Origin: Marchantia polymorpha subsp. ruderalis
Lineage: Eukaryota > Streptophyta > Marchantiopsida > Marchantiales > Marchantiaceae
NCBI GenBank assembly: GCA_037833965.1
Contig: AP031359.1
Span: 1,980,001 to 2,044,000, forward strand
Length of the DNA: 64,000 nucleotides
Direction of reading: 5' to 3'
The notes under the pieces are model-generated. The model saw only the letters and a list, made by a program, of their open reading frames with translations, was not told the origin of the DNA and made no database searches. Positions 33,815 through 43,490 of the stretch are shown here, in pieces (the stretch's first letter is position 1; every line of letters starts with the position of its first letter). The translations under genes and the position numbers were made by a program.

Positions 33815-36800
33815 TTATCGATCTTGCTCAGCTTCCAAATCGGCTTCCGCCCTAGTCCATCTTCTAGAGTTGTAGCCCCCTTTAAATAAGTTCCGTCTAA
33901 AGAAGTCCTCAGTATCCAGCACGTAGGAGACTTTGGATGTGTTACAAGAAATCTTGTACTCCAAGCCATTGACGACAGTGGCGTTCACCATCTTCTTCTG
34001 CAGAGCTACGCACTCTTCATCGGTGCCTACCACTTTCCTCTTATTTCTAGCAAGAAATACGCGATTATGGAAAACCTTCTCTCCTGTGGGTATGAGCAGA
34101 AAGTTATTGAGGTACGTAGAAAACGAGGACTCCAAAGCGTTGGCAGGCACGTCGTGCTTGTCAAAACGTCCCTCCATGATCTGCATCAAGCACTCCGTGG
34201 ACTTTACGTTGTACTCGAACCGGTAGATGTTGTCATCGTGCAGGAGCACGCTGGCATTTGCGAAGTATACATGATCAATGAACAGCCCCGGCGGCCGGGA
34301 CATTTCGTACGTATGAAGAACCAAAATCTTCTGCAAAACATCGTCTGATATAGCTGCCTGCAGCTGCTTTACAAGCTTGAATATAAGCTTATCTAGAGTG
34401 AAAAGAATGTAGGACGGGGTCCCAATGATGGTCCGGCATTCATCCTCAAACTTACCGTTGTCAGTGGACCCGTCCAGGAGGTTCAACAACACCTTTTGAA
34501 ACTTGGCATACAGATTAGGAGAAGCTGTATCCTTGATGGACTTCCACTTCCTTTCGGCAGCGATAGAATTCGTTTTAGCACACAAAATACGCTCGTACAG
34601 AGTCTGATGGAGTCTGAAGATCACATAGGCATTGTCATTTCCATAGAAGACGTTGCAGTTCTGCGAGCCCAATCTAGGAATGTCGTCGGTATCCAAGTAA
34701 GGAGCCAGAGGGGGGCATTCGGAGTATGACATGTCCAAAGGAGGAGATGACATTCTATCCCGTTCCCCGTCGTTATCGTCCCCGTCTCCATCGGCCTCGC
34801 CCTCGCTCTCGGCCTTGCCTTCACGCTCGGCATCTTCATCATCGTCCTCGTCCTCGTGGTCGTCCTGAGAACCATCATCCGCATCGTGGGACTCGTTGCC
34901 AGAGAGATTGACGTCGTCAGACAGATTCTCGTTCGCACTCTCCTCCCCTTCATCATCGGCATCGCCTTCGACGTCCGGGTCGTTGCCCTTGGACACCTCG
35001 ATCTCCAGCTGAGGGCAGATCGACTTGCTCATGACAGCCCCGTCCAGGCCATCCCGGATCTTGTACTTGTCTGCAAAGGTTGAGTGATTGTGCATGAATT
35101 GCAAGGTGCCCCGGTCCTCCAGATCGGGCGACGGCGACAATTCGCCCTCCTCGCGGTACCCTCGAGTGGAGATCTCCAGATGGCCGCCGCTGCGGTTTTT
35201 GCTGATGAGCAGAGGCCGGCTCCTGTGGTTGGCCTTCACCTCGTCGGCCGCCGTCGAGGAACGCCTGGCAGGCCCCGGGTCGGCACTCTCGTCCACGGAC
35301 ATGGGCGTCAGCTTGGGGGCCGAGGCCGAGAAGGAGGAGCCGGATCTCACCAACCCCAGAGCGTTGGCGGAGGTCACCGAGCCCTCGGGCTCGCCAGCCT
35401 TTCCGTCCTGCAACGTCGCCTTCTCGGGCTCCCGGGCCTCGCCGTAGTTGCCCAACACCTCGGCGCCATCGGCCGAGCTGCCCTTGGTGGCGGCCAGAGT
35501 CTGACTCTTGGCCGCGTCGAGTCTGTCGTCGACTCCCTGAGCACGTCGAGCCACAGAGAAGAAAGGCTCGATGACGTCCGTCCACATTCGCAAAATCTTT
35601 TGGGACTGGTCGGGGGAGTTGCACACCTCCTCCAAAGAGTACTTAATTATCTTGAACACATCCTCGTGGATGGTGGGATCCGAGTAAACCAACTTGAGGT
35701 CGGGAATCAGGGGCCGCCGATTGCCCGAGGCCACGGCCACGGCCGAATCGAGCTCCCTCCTCTTCTTCTCGCTGATCTCCTTGATTTCGGTGATCAGGAC
35801 CTTGGTGCTCAGGCTCTTCTTGTCCTGCTGCTTAAAGTAGAAGCTTCGGTGATCCAGCGACTTATGGTAGTTCTTAGCATAAACTTCGGCCCAGACCTTG
35901 TTCATGTCAGTCCGGTACCTTGACCAGTCGTCCTGCTTCTGCTTCAGCCGGTTGAGGATGACGGGCAGAGCCACAGAGGAATTCTTCCGTACGAGGTCAA
36001 CAATTTCCAGGCCGTGGTCGCCATAAATCCGCTCGATGCAGCGAAGGTTTATGGGCGTCAAGTGATCCTCCACGTGCAGCAAGTTGAGCTTGCTCAAACT
36101 GGGATCCTGCAGAGTGTCTAGCAATTCTGTCACCCGCCTGGCCGTCACATTGGTGGATTCAAGAAGCATGTCCAATTCGAAGCGGTCGTCCTCGCAGCGG
36201 AAGAGGATCTCCTCGTACTGGTTCTTCCGCATGTGCTTGAACGAGTAATCTTCGCTCCCGGATGTAACCGAGACCCAGCTATCGTTCAAAACCTCACGTG
36301 CCAGGTCGGTCCGATGCGTGGAAATGGGCTTGGGGTAGCTTTTGGGCAACAGGCGGTAGCTCGGCGTGCAGCGCTCGCAATTGGACAGGTTGAGCTCGGA
36401 GATGGGCTTGTTCGAGTACTTCTCCTTGTTGAACATGGACGAGGCCTTTTGGCATGTCGGGTCCTTGGGGCCCAGGAAGGCGCTTCGATCTCGGTCCTTC
36501 TCGTGCTCATGCTCTGGCTCGTTCATGGGCCTCTCGCCATCCCTCTCTTTGCGGTCGCGCTCGCGCTCCTTGTCCTTCTCGACCTTGGGCGGCTTGAGCA
36601 TTGTGCCTTCGCCGAAGTCGAGCTTTGTGCTGCTGAACACGCCGGCGAGGTAGCCCTCAAGATTTTCCCGACGCGAAAGAAAGTCGTTGAAGCCATCCAT
36701 AAGATCTGAATGCTTTCCTAAAATTTCGGCCACCAGGCTCTGCAGCTCGGTGCGGCTGATAATCTCCTGGCTGAAAATGTTGAGACATTTCAGAAACTCC

Positions 36801-37942
36801 TGGTAGGTGTCGCGGTTGCGCAATCTGCCCTTCACCTTGTCGAAGAACGCAAGCTGCTCCTTCTGCAGGCTCGAGCTCTTGAGCGACTTCTTGTCGTCGT
36901 CGACCAGAGGCGATGCCGACAATCCCTGCAGGGCCTCGCCGCCCTCGGCGGCCTGAGATTGCTTGCGAACCAACTCGTCAGCTCGCCGGGCGGACTTGCG
37001 CTTGTGGGGGAGCCGCTGCGAGGCGTCCAAATCCTTTTCTTTTCCGTCGTCGAGATCTTTGGCCGCCTTGTCCTTATCCTTCTCTCGTCGATCAAAATCG
37101 TCTTTCTTCTCCTCGTCCGACTTCTTCCGCTGCTCCTTCTCCACCTTCGACGATAACCGTTCCGGAACCCCATCTCCATGCCTGTCAGATCCTCGATCGC
37201 GGTCTCCGTAGGAGCCAATCTGTTCCCTCCTAACTACCCTCTCCGCGTGTATCTGGCGGCCTTGAATCAATCCGGAAGCTTTCTCGACGGCGCCACGAAT
37301 GTTCGAGTGAGTGGGCCGCAGAGGCCCGACAGGTGCGCCAGAAGAATCTGGCAGGAAGTACGTGAACTCCTCCAGCAGGTCTGCGTGCTCACTGAACAGC
37401 GTCGCGACCTCTCGATACACTTCACTGATTGACTTATTGCCTTTTCGGTACATATTGAAAATCTCCAGAAACGCCTTGTACACGTGCTCATCCGTTGAAA
37501 AGCGTGTCTTGATCTTGTTGACATAGTTGATGGCCTGATCAAATTCCACCGGCTGCTTCTGAGGCTTGGGGGGCGGAGGCTCCAGGACCTCCTCTGCAAT
37601 CGTAATCTCATAACCCTTGGGTAGAAATGTGTTGAACCCGAGAATGAGTTCTCGGTGGCCCTTGAAAAGATCCTTAACCCGAATAATCACGCCCGCCGTA
37701 TCAATTCGTTGCGCCTTGAAATTTTTCATCACCTCCAGAAATTCGTCGTACTTATCTTTGTCATCCTTGATCATATCTTTCACCGCCTTCAGATATGCAA
37801 GAGCATCGTCCGTTGTCAGGCGCGGTTGAGGGGTGTTGTTGTTCGATGTTGGCAGGGATGCATCAGATGTCGCCGTTTCTCCTCTGTACCCTGCCACGCG
37901 CTTCACCTGCCGGGCGGAAGCCCCTTCCTCCCTCAACTTCAT
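33815..37942 (-). CDS. SIN3-like histone deacetylase corepressor scaffold, intronless
   Basis: A single open frame of 1,375 codons from MKLREEGASARQVKR. Three paired amphipathic helix domains are visible: PAH1 about 44-112 (DALAYLKAVKDMIKDDKDKY...FNTFLPKGYEI), PAH2 about 132-200 (FDQAINYVNKIKTRF...FTYFLPD) and PAH3 about 363-428 (QLAFFDKVKGRL...FNDFLSRRE). The HDAC-interaction region starts about 522 (CERCTPSYRLLPKSYP, LNDSWVSVTSGSEDYSFKH, NQYEEILFRCEDDRFELDML). A highly acidic stretch lies about 1,000-1,090, and the Sin3 C-terminal domain follows (NVFYGNDNAYVIFRLHQTLY to the end). SIN3 proteins bridge DNA-bound repressors to class I histone deacetylases in the nucleus. Length and domain order fit plant SIN3-like proteins, whose genes usually have many introns, so the uninterrupted frame is odd. 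It looks functional. Confidence 0.93.
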   Translation of the reverse strand: MKLREEGASARQVKRVAGYRGETATSDASLPTSNNNTPQPRLTTDDALAYLKAVKDMIKDDKDKYDEFLEVMKNFKAQRIDTAGVIIRVKDLFKGHRELILGFNTFLPKGYEITIAEEVLEPPPPKPQKQPVEFDQAINYVNKIKTRFSTDEHVYKAFLEIFNMYRKGNKSISEVYREVATLFSEHADLLEEFTYFLPDSSGAPVGPLRPTHSNIRGAVEKASGLIQGRQIHAERVVRREQIGSYGDRDRGSDRHGDGVPERLSSKVEKEQRKKSDEEKKDDFDRREKDKDKAAKDLDDGKEKDLDASQRLPHKRKSARRADELVRKQSQAAEGGEALQGLSASPLVDDDKKSLKSSSLQKEQLAFFDKVKGRLRNRDTYQEFLKCLNIFSQEIISRTELQSLVAEILGKHSDLMDGFNDFLSRRENLEGYLAGVFSSTKLDFGEGTMLKPPKVEKDKERERDRKERDGERPMNEPEHEHEKDRDRSAFLGPKDPTCQKASSMFNKEKYSNKPISELNLSNCERCTPSYRLLPKSYPKPISTHRTDLAREVLNDSWVSVTSGSEDYSFKHMRKNQYEEILFRCEDDRFELDMLLESTNVTARRVTELLDTLQDPSLSKLNLLHVEDHLTPINLRCIERIYGDHGLEIVDLVRKNSSVALPVILNRLKQKQDDWSRYRTDMNKVWAEVYAKNYHKSLDHRSFYFKQQDKKSLSTKVLITEIKEISEKKRRELDSAVAVASGNRRPLIPDLKLVYSDPTIHEDVFKIIKYSLEEVCNSPDQSQKILRMWTDVIEPFFSVARRAQGVDDRLDAAKSQTLAATKGSSADGAEVLGNYGEAREPEKATLQDGKAGEPEGSVTSANALGLVRSGSSFSASAPKLTPMSVDESADPGPARRSSTAADEVKANHRSRPLLISKNRSGGHLEISTRGYREEGELSPSPDLEDRGTLQFMHNHSTFADKYKIRDGLDGAVMSKSICPQLEIEVSKGNDPDVEGDADDEGEESANENLSDDVNLSGNESHDADDGSQDDHEDEDDDEDAEREGKAESEGEADGDGDDNDGERDRMSSPPLDMSYSECPPLAPYLDTDDIPRLGSQNCNVFYGNDNAYVIFRLHQTLYERILCAKTNSIAAERKWKSIKDTASPNLYAKFQKVLLNLLDGSTDNGKFEDECRTIIGTPSYILFTLDKLIFKLVKQLQAAISDDVLQKILVLHTYEMSRPPGLFIDHVYFANASVLLHDDNIYRFEYNVKSTECLMQIMEGRFDKHDVPANALESSFSTYLNNFLLIPTGEKVFHNRVFLARNKRKVVGTDEECVALQKKMVNATVVNGLEYKISCNTSKVSYVLDTEDFFRRNLFKGGYNSRRWTRAEADLEAEQDR

Positions 37943-37955
37943 CCTCCGTCGCCCA

Positions 37956-37991
37956 CCTAAACCCTCCTAAACCCTTAAACCCACCCCTAAC
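37956..37991 (-). promoter_or_regulatory. Telo-box-like motifs 5' of the SIN3-like gene
   Basis: CCTAAACCCT, CCTAAACCCTTAAACCC and ACCCCTAAC lie 15-50 bases upstream of the ATG (written on the plus strand). Such AAACCCTA motifs are common near plant transcription starts, especially in genes of growth and ribosome biogenesis. They probably lie in the 5' UTR or core promoter. Confidence 0.5.
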
Positions 37992-38159
37992 GACTCCCGC
38001 TGCACTCCTTGGCATCTCTGAGCCCTGCCGCTGCTCCACAGTCCGGACTCACAGGTCCAATCGCAATACTGCACCGACCCGCCTTCAAAGCCAGACAATA
38101 AATGCAAACTCCTCCCTCGGACTCCCACGTCTTAATTGAGCCACATACCCACAGTGGGG

Positions 38160-38439
38160 AGTCCTTAGTGGCGAGCGGGAGGCAGGGAGGAAGTGAGCGA
38201 GGCGCGGGAGGCAGGAAGGGAAGACCTGAGCCAGGCGTGCAAGCCTCCGCTCGCCCAGACCCAGGGGCAGGGATCAGCTAACTCCCCCAAAGCGGGAGGC
38301 AGGGATCGCGTTCCCCCCCAAAGTGGGGGAGGGGAGCGGGAGGGAGGGAGGAAGTGAGCGAGGCGCGGAAGCCTGCGCTCGCCTAGACCTTGGGGCAGGT
38401 GCAGGGATCAGCTAACTCATTCGGAAGACGTAGCACAGA
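38160..38439 (+). repeat. GC-rich duplicated segment
   Basis: Two related units (GCGGGAGGCAGGGAGGAAGTGAGCGAGGCGCGG... and GCCTAGACC(C/T)...GGGGCAGG...GGGATCAGCTAAC), about 38,165-38,290 and 38,295-38,415. Further copies lie at 41,945-42,020 and 50,103-50,200. They are non-coding and may overlap the SIN3 promoter. Confidence 0.65.
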
Positions 38440-38800
38440 CGACCTGGCACCTTAACCAGCCGGGCCCAAGGTTAAGGTTAAGGATTGACGACCATGTTAA
38501 GAATGTTAAGGTTTCTTTTATGATTATAAATCATCATGAATAGAAACACTAACAGTTAGAAATTAGCAATCAGGTTAGAACTGAGTAATTTTGATATTTT
38601 TTAACTTTAAAAAAAAATGATAGTCATGCAATAAATTTGCATCTTTTTCAATAGACTTGGCTATAGAATTCTGCAAGAATTGAGCCCAAGTTATGAACTT
38701 TGAAGTTAGAAAACTCGAAACTAGAAAAACATTTGAGAGCGCCACGTGTTCAGTATTCTTGCACTAATGGCATAAGTGCTGTAATCTCAGGTCTTACGCG
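38440..38800 (+). repeat. Family C repeat, copy 2
   Basis: AATGTTAAGGTTTC..., AGAAATTAGCAATCAGGTTAGAA, GAATTCTGCAAGAATTGAG, GAGAGCGCCACGTGTTCAGT and CTCAGGTCTTA in the usual order. With its GC-rich left neighbour it is closely similar to 50,103-50,590. Confidence 0.8.
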
Positions 38801-39103
38801 TATAAATACTGCAGCTGCACCTCCCCTCTCGTCCCTTCGGGGACATCCGATCAGCGGCCGTTGGTAGCCGCTGAGCGGCAGAGCGCAAGGGGCCAGTGAG
38901 TGGCGCGTCCTCTTGCGCCCTTGGCAGGAACTTGGAAATAAAAAAATAAAACATAAATTCATAATTCACCATCCCTCGGTTCTTGACTAACTGCGAACTG
39001 ACCCCACAGTTTATATCGTCAGTCGTCAATCACAGTCCCTTGATTTTTGACTGACTGTCAGTCGTAAGTCGAGTTCATGTCTTTCCTCAGTGACCTTTCC
39101 TTA
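38801..39103 (+). other. Repeat-derived stretch
   Basis: Contains the third, less perfect copy of the GCGCAAGGGG...CCTCTTGCGCCC hairpin (about 38,883-38,922) seen at 48,443 and 49,397. Two diverged copies of CGGTTCTTGACTAACTG and GATTTTTGACTGACTG follow. No gene. Confidence 0.5.
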
Positions 39104-39134
39104 CGTTGGGTGGGGCTAACAGCCCCACCCAACG
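39104..39134. repeat. Perfect hairpin, 14-bp stem, 3-nt loop
   Basis: CGTTGGGTGGGGCT, loop AAC, AGCCCCACCCAACG. Confidence 0.9.
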
Positions 39135-39154
39135 ACACTGCTAATGAATAGCGA

Positions 39155-39181
39155 GACTGCTCGGCTAACGGCCGAGCAGTC
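39155..39181. repeat. Perfect hairpin, 11-bp stem, 5-nt loop
   Basis: GACTGCTCGGC, loop TAACG, GCCGAGCAGTC, only 20 bases after the previous hairpin. Confidence 0.9.
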
Positions 39182-39244
39182 ATGTCACAAAGTCATTTGC
39201 TCATGTGTTCGCACTCTCAGATGCGCTTCTTCCCCGTTACATGC

Positions 39245-39745
39245 TCGTGAATGCCAAAGCGGCGATAGTTGTCCGCATTCCATGGGGGTGATTTGATTGA
39301 GAGTAGCTCTCTTCGGTCGGTCTGGTCCGTTAGTGCACTCTAGCTGGTGCGCTACAAGGGTTTGCTTGTGAATGCCTAAGAGATGGTAGTCGCCTGCGTT
39401 TTGCGGCGAGTTTTTGGGATTTGAATGAGAGAATCTCCCTTCGGCCTGTCTGGTCTGTTCGTGCACTTTAGCTGGTGCGCTTGAGGACCTTGCTCGTTAA
39501 TCCCCAAAGAGGCAGTAGTCGTCTGGTTCCGTGGCGAGGTTTGGCTACTTGAATGATAGAAGCTCCCTTTGGCCGGTCTGGACTGTTCGTCCACTCCAAT
39601 TGATGCGCTTGCAAAATTTGGTCATGAATGCCAAAGTGACGGTAGTCTTCTGCGTTCCGCAGCGAGGTTTGAGGATTTGAATGAGAGCAGCTCACTTCGG
39701 CCGGTCTCGTTTGTTTGAGCACTCCTACGGTGCGCTGAAGGAGGC
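39245..39745. repeat. Minisatellite, four units of about 124 bp
   Basis: Units begin near 39,247, 39,370, 39,495 and 39,626 with (T/G)AATGCCAAAG..G..GTAGT, followed by TTCGG(C/T)C(G/T)GTCTGG and GGTGCGCT. On the minus strand most units translate as variants of HQLECTNGPDRPK, but the frame changes between units, so I treat it as a satellite rather than a gene. Confidence 0.8.
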
Positions 39746-40190
39746 AAAGCATCCCTGATGTGATTGAATCACGTCGCATTTTGTTTTCTTTTCCTATGAT
39801 AATCACATGCATGAGATATAAAGGAATAAAAAATCAAATAAAATAAAAGAAACGAATGAATGAAATGAATAAATACAAAGATAACAAATGGACAGAATTA
39901 AATTGAAATTAAATAATAAATAAATAGATAAATATGACTCTGACTCTGAGCAATTTACAAATAAGCAATCAGGTTAGAATTTATTATTTATTATTCATTA
40001 TTATTAAAATGAGCTTCATGCAATAAATTTGCATCTTTTTGAATAGAATTGCCTATAGAATTCTGCAAGAATTGAGCCCAAAATAATATGGAGTTATAAA
40101 AATTTGAAACTAGAAAAAAATTTGAGAGCGCCATGTGTTCAGTATTCTCGCATAAATGGCATAAGTATTGTAATCTCAGGTCTTAGAAAC
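39746..40190 (+). repeat. Family C repeat, copy 3
   Basis: Starts with GTGATTGAATCACGTCGCATTTTGTT and ends ...GTAATCTCAGGTCTTA. Internally shortened compared with copies 7 and 9. Confidence 0.75.
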
Positions 40191-40196
40191 TCTCTT

Positions 40197-40225
40197 AGAA
40201 ACTAGTGTGGATCACACTAGTTTCT
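40197..40225. repeat. Perfect hairpin, 13-bp stem, 3-nt loop
   Basis: AGAAACTAGTGTG, loop GAT, CACACTAGTTTCT, directly after a family C end. Confidence 0.9.
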
Positions 40226-42270
40226 CAGAGTAAATGCTTAGGCCGAAAGCACGAATTTATGTGTCTCTCACTTATTAACAAGACGTTAAGAATTGTACCA
40301 ATTTCGGTCTGATTAGATGAAAATTAGAGTGGGTGCGAATTAGAATATATATTGAAATAAAATTTGCATAAAACCTAGATGATTTCTTAACTAACTTGAG
40401 TTGAATGATACATATTAATTTAATGTTCATGCTTTGATTTCTAGTTTTTCCTACTCAGGCTGTGATATTTGAGAGTTCCATGGTATCAAACCAAAATAAA
40501 TGGCCGAGATTTTCAATTAAGTCAGTAATATTGTAAGATTTTTCCCTCCGATTCCCGATTCCCTAAAACGGCTATGAACATCAACTTTTTCTATCCATCT
40601 GTGAAATTCACACTTATTAACAATGTAATATAATAACCATCATGATTGTAGTAATCTTGAGAATCTAAGTATGAGGCCTGATTGCGATATGCTTCCACTG
40701 ACGAATATCTGCACCACTCTTCCCAACAATAGCGCAAACTACATTTGTAACTGACTGAGATTTGAAGTGACTTATACGGTGTTCCGAAACACATTGTTTA
40801 CTAGATTTGCAATAATATTAGCTAGTTTTTCGCTGAATACCTGTGTGGTTAATTAGCTGAGTTTTAGTGTTGGAAAGTACTGCAAGTAGCCAAACTGAGG
40901 TTCTCTGCCTAGATGTAAGATCCCCATGCAAAGTGAACGCAAGTCGAAAGGGCAGCTTGCAGTTTATTTCAGAGTAAATTCGGTCCCCCTTAACAACTGT
41001 CAGAAGTGAGCACTTCAAACTGCAGACTTGGAACAAATTACCGTTAAAGCCAGGACTAAAGGAAGAAACTAAACGGGAGAAACAAACTTCGTGATAAACA
41101 TGAACACATCGTTAATGATGGAAATCACCTTTCGTTTCGGCTTGTTCGATCAGATCACATAATGCCCAATATTTGGAACCTGATCTATGCAATCAGTCAG
41201 AAACTGCAAGACATTAGATTTCCAGAATCATATATAGAGTATCTACTGCTTTTACATCATGTCGTATGTGTGTTCATAATAATCTATATATAAAATTGTT
41301 CATTTATTTATTTATACGAATCAGCGTTTGGCGACTGCGACGAGATGAAAAACCAACATTAAGGCGAAGGTAATCCAGAGTGTGCATGCCCAAAACTATC
41401 AGAAAGGATGCAGAAATAGCCGACGTGTTCAACTCGTCAAAGAAAACTCTACTTGCAGATGAAAGCACAGAAGAGAATGCTGAACTCAAGCTCGATAACA
41501 CTTGAATGCTCGAGATACGAACATCTCACTCTGCTCGTATCTTCAGGCCGAGAATTTCTTCAAAGATTTGAACCTTGCGTTGCATCATTTTATACAAGTT
41601 AATCATTTTAAGAGTAAGGCGCCGAGGAGTTTAAGGAAAAACTCGATGGCAAAACTTGTCGTTAGTCCATGCCAGCCAAAAACTTGTCGTTAAGCTGCCA
41701 CATCTGATCCGCAAATTTTTCAGTTCCAGGACCGAAACAGAATTGCAGAAAAACTTCCTGAGTGAGCAATTTGCAAATCACGCTTTAACCCGGTATTGGC
41801 CTCTCTCGAACTCTGAACTGCGACTCCTCTCCAGAATCAATCTGTCTGTAAAATTCCAAAATCCCTTTGACATTCAAAGAGTCTCCATGAATGCAATTGC
41901 TTTCTGCTTGCCCTTGAATGATGAGCTTCTTGGTATATCTCCACATGGAGGCAGGGAGGGAAGACCTGAGCCAGGCGTCCAAGCCTCCGCTCGCCCAGAT
42001 CCAGGGGCAGGGGCAGCGATCAATTCTTCTTAGATGGAACGCTGAGGAGGTTTAAGATCCCAGGAGGAGAGCGATGGCGACGAGAGTAAGGAACAACCTG
42101 GGAATAAGCTGCGGGTTTGTTCTCCTTTTTCAAATCCCGAGCTAACTGCAACTTTGTTAAATTTGAAAAGACTAGAAAACTAGTAATAAAAGTCAAGCAT
42201 ACGGCCAGGCATTATGGAACCATTGAATTGAGAGCCTCACGTACGAGGTTCTTGGGGGGTTAGCAGCGGC
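40226..42270. other. Intergenic stretch with coding-like fragments, unidentified
   Basis: AT-rich to about 41,290. On the minus strand, 41,304-41,501 (MLSSLSSAFSSVLSSASRVF...) and 41,785-41,982 (MDAWLRSSLPASMWRYTKKL...) are short open stretches with protein-like composition but no family I recognise; they may be exon remnants. A GC-rich piece at 41,945-42,020 is a copy of the repeat at 38,165-38,290. Confidence 0.35.
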
Positions 42271-42271
42271 C

Positions 42272-42680
42272 TTGCGCCCAAAACGGCGCTCGGGCGCAGA
42301 TCAGTCAAGACCTTTTTGGGAGCCTAAAAGCGCAGATCAGTCAAGACCTTTTCGGGAGCCTAAAAGTGCAATGGGCGGAGATCAGTCAAGACCTTTTCGG
42401 AAGCCTGAAAGCGCAGTGGGTGCCGATCAGTCAAGACCTTTTCGAGAGCCTAAAAGCGCAATGGGCGCAGATCAGTCAAGACCTTTTCGGAAGCCTTAAA
42501 GCGCAATGGGTGCCGATCATTCGAGACCTTTTCGGGAGCCTTAAAGCGCAATGGGCGCCGATCAGTCAAGACCTTTTCGGGAGCCTAAACGCGCAATGGG
42601 CCACAAATCAGTCGAGACCTGGGAGCCAGGCGGAGGTCGGTTTGAGGGCATAGAGGCCAACACGCGCCCAGTGCAAAGCA
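42272..42680 (+). repeat. 45-bp minisatellite, about eight units, in frame
   Basis: Units of exactly 45 bases (ATCAGTCAAGACCTTTTCGG...GCCTAAAAGCGCAATGGG) repeat at 42,380, 42,425, 42,470, 42,515 and 42,560, with one shortened unit before (42,299/42,334) and degraded ones after. Because 45 is divisible by three, two frames stay open as 15-residue repeats (GADQSRPFREPKSAM in one, ISQDLFGSLKAQW in another). No start context or domain supports a real gene. Confidence 0.85.
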
Positions 42681-43269
42681 GTCAAGACCTTTTCGGGGCA
42701 ATGTTCGGGCGTGCGGACAGCTGCTTCCAGTTTATAACCCCCCCTTGGCTTTGGGTTGCGAGGCAAGGCCACGCCCGCCCCCCATAGAGGCATCCCAGCC
42801 AGAAGAGGGTGCCCTGCTTCTTGGGGACACACATTTCTGAGAGACGAGTACTCGAGGAAAGAAAATCGAGACGCGTCCGGGAGATAACCCTTGCGCCCGT
42901 GGGGGACGGTCTGCAGTCAGTCAGGGTGGAGACACCGTGAGACGCGCGTCCCCTGAAATCCAGATAGGAATCTAGACGCGTCCGAGAGACCCCCCCTCTT
43001 AATTGGGCCACCCGTTTAATTATACCCCCACCCCTTCTTGTTTTTCTGCCCAGTGTTCGTGCGTCACTCCGAAGCTCATAACTTCCTGCTCCGAACAGCA
43101 AATCGTCGTCGTCCTGGAGGAAGATCATTACGGTAGAGTCTGGGCTCCCTTTGGCGCAGCCACTCGTGCGATTCGTTCGTTGCAGTGGGCAGTGGCGGAT
43201 GGGGAGGGAGCGGGATAAATCAAAAGCGGTGGCTTTGTCTCACCAGAATCAATGTCAAGAGATGTGCAA
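42681..43269. other. Mosaic of repeat fragments
   Basis: Around 42,850-42,990 is an inverted piece related to the TCTAGATTCCTGCCGGGCGC satellite of 47,990-48,415 (GAGACGCGCGTCCCC, GGAATCTAGACGCGTC). Positions 42,965-43,265 duplicate the spacer and inner arm of the inverted repeat at 28,225-28,520. No gene. Confidence 0.6.
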
Positions 43270-43490
43270 GAGATTTTTCTCTAGCTTCAAATTCTATAAC
43301 TTCAGATAATCTTGTGCTCAATTCTTGCAGTATTCTGTAACAAAATTTATTCAAAAAAAGATGCAAAATTATTGCATGAATTTCCATTTTTTTTTAAAAC
43401 ATCATAAAGGATAATTTCTAACCTGATTGCTAATTTCTAAATGTTAGTGTTTCTATTCAGGACCATTTATTATTCAAAAAGAAATCTTAA
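43270..43490 (-). repeat. Family C repeat, copy 4 (inverted)
   Basis: Minus-strand match: TTAGAAATTAGCAATCAGGTT, TGCAAGAATTGAG and the AATTTGAAGCTAGA side, without the CACGTG end. Confidence 0.7.

Noticed and set aside
34621-37611. Many long antisense and out-of-frame ORFs within the SIN3-like gene (for example 35,084-35,923 plus)
   Set aside because: They mirror the GC-rich coding sequence of an intact gene, have no domain content and no independent start context.
39185-39812. Minus-strand ORFs with a repeated HQLECTNGPDRPK motif as a repeat-protein gene
   Set aside because: The frame shifts between units and no ORF spans the array; a satellite explains it.
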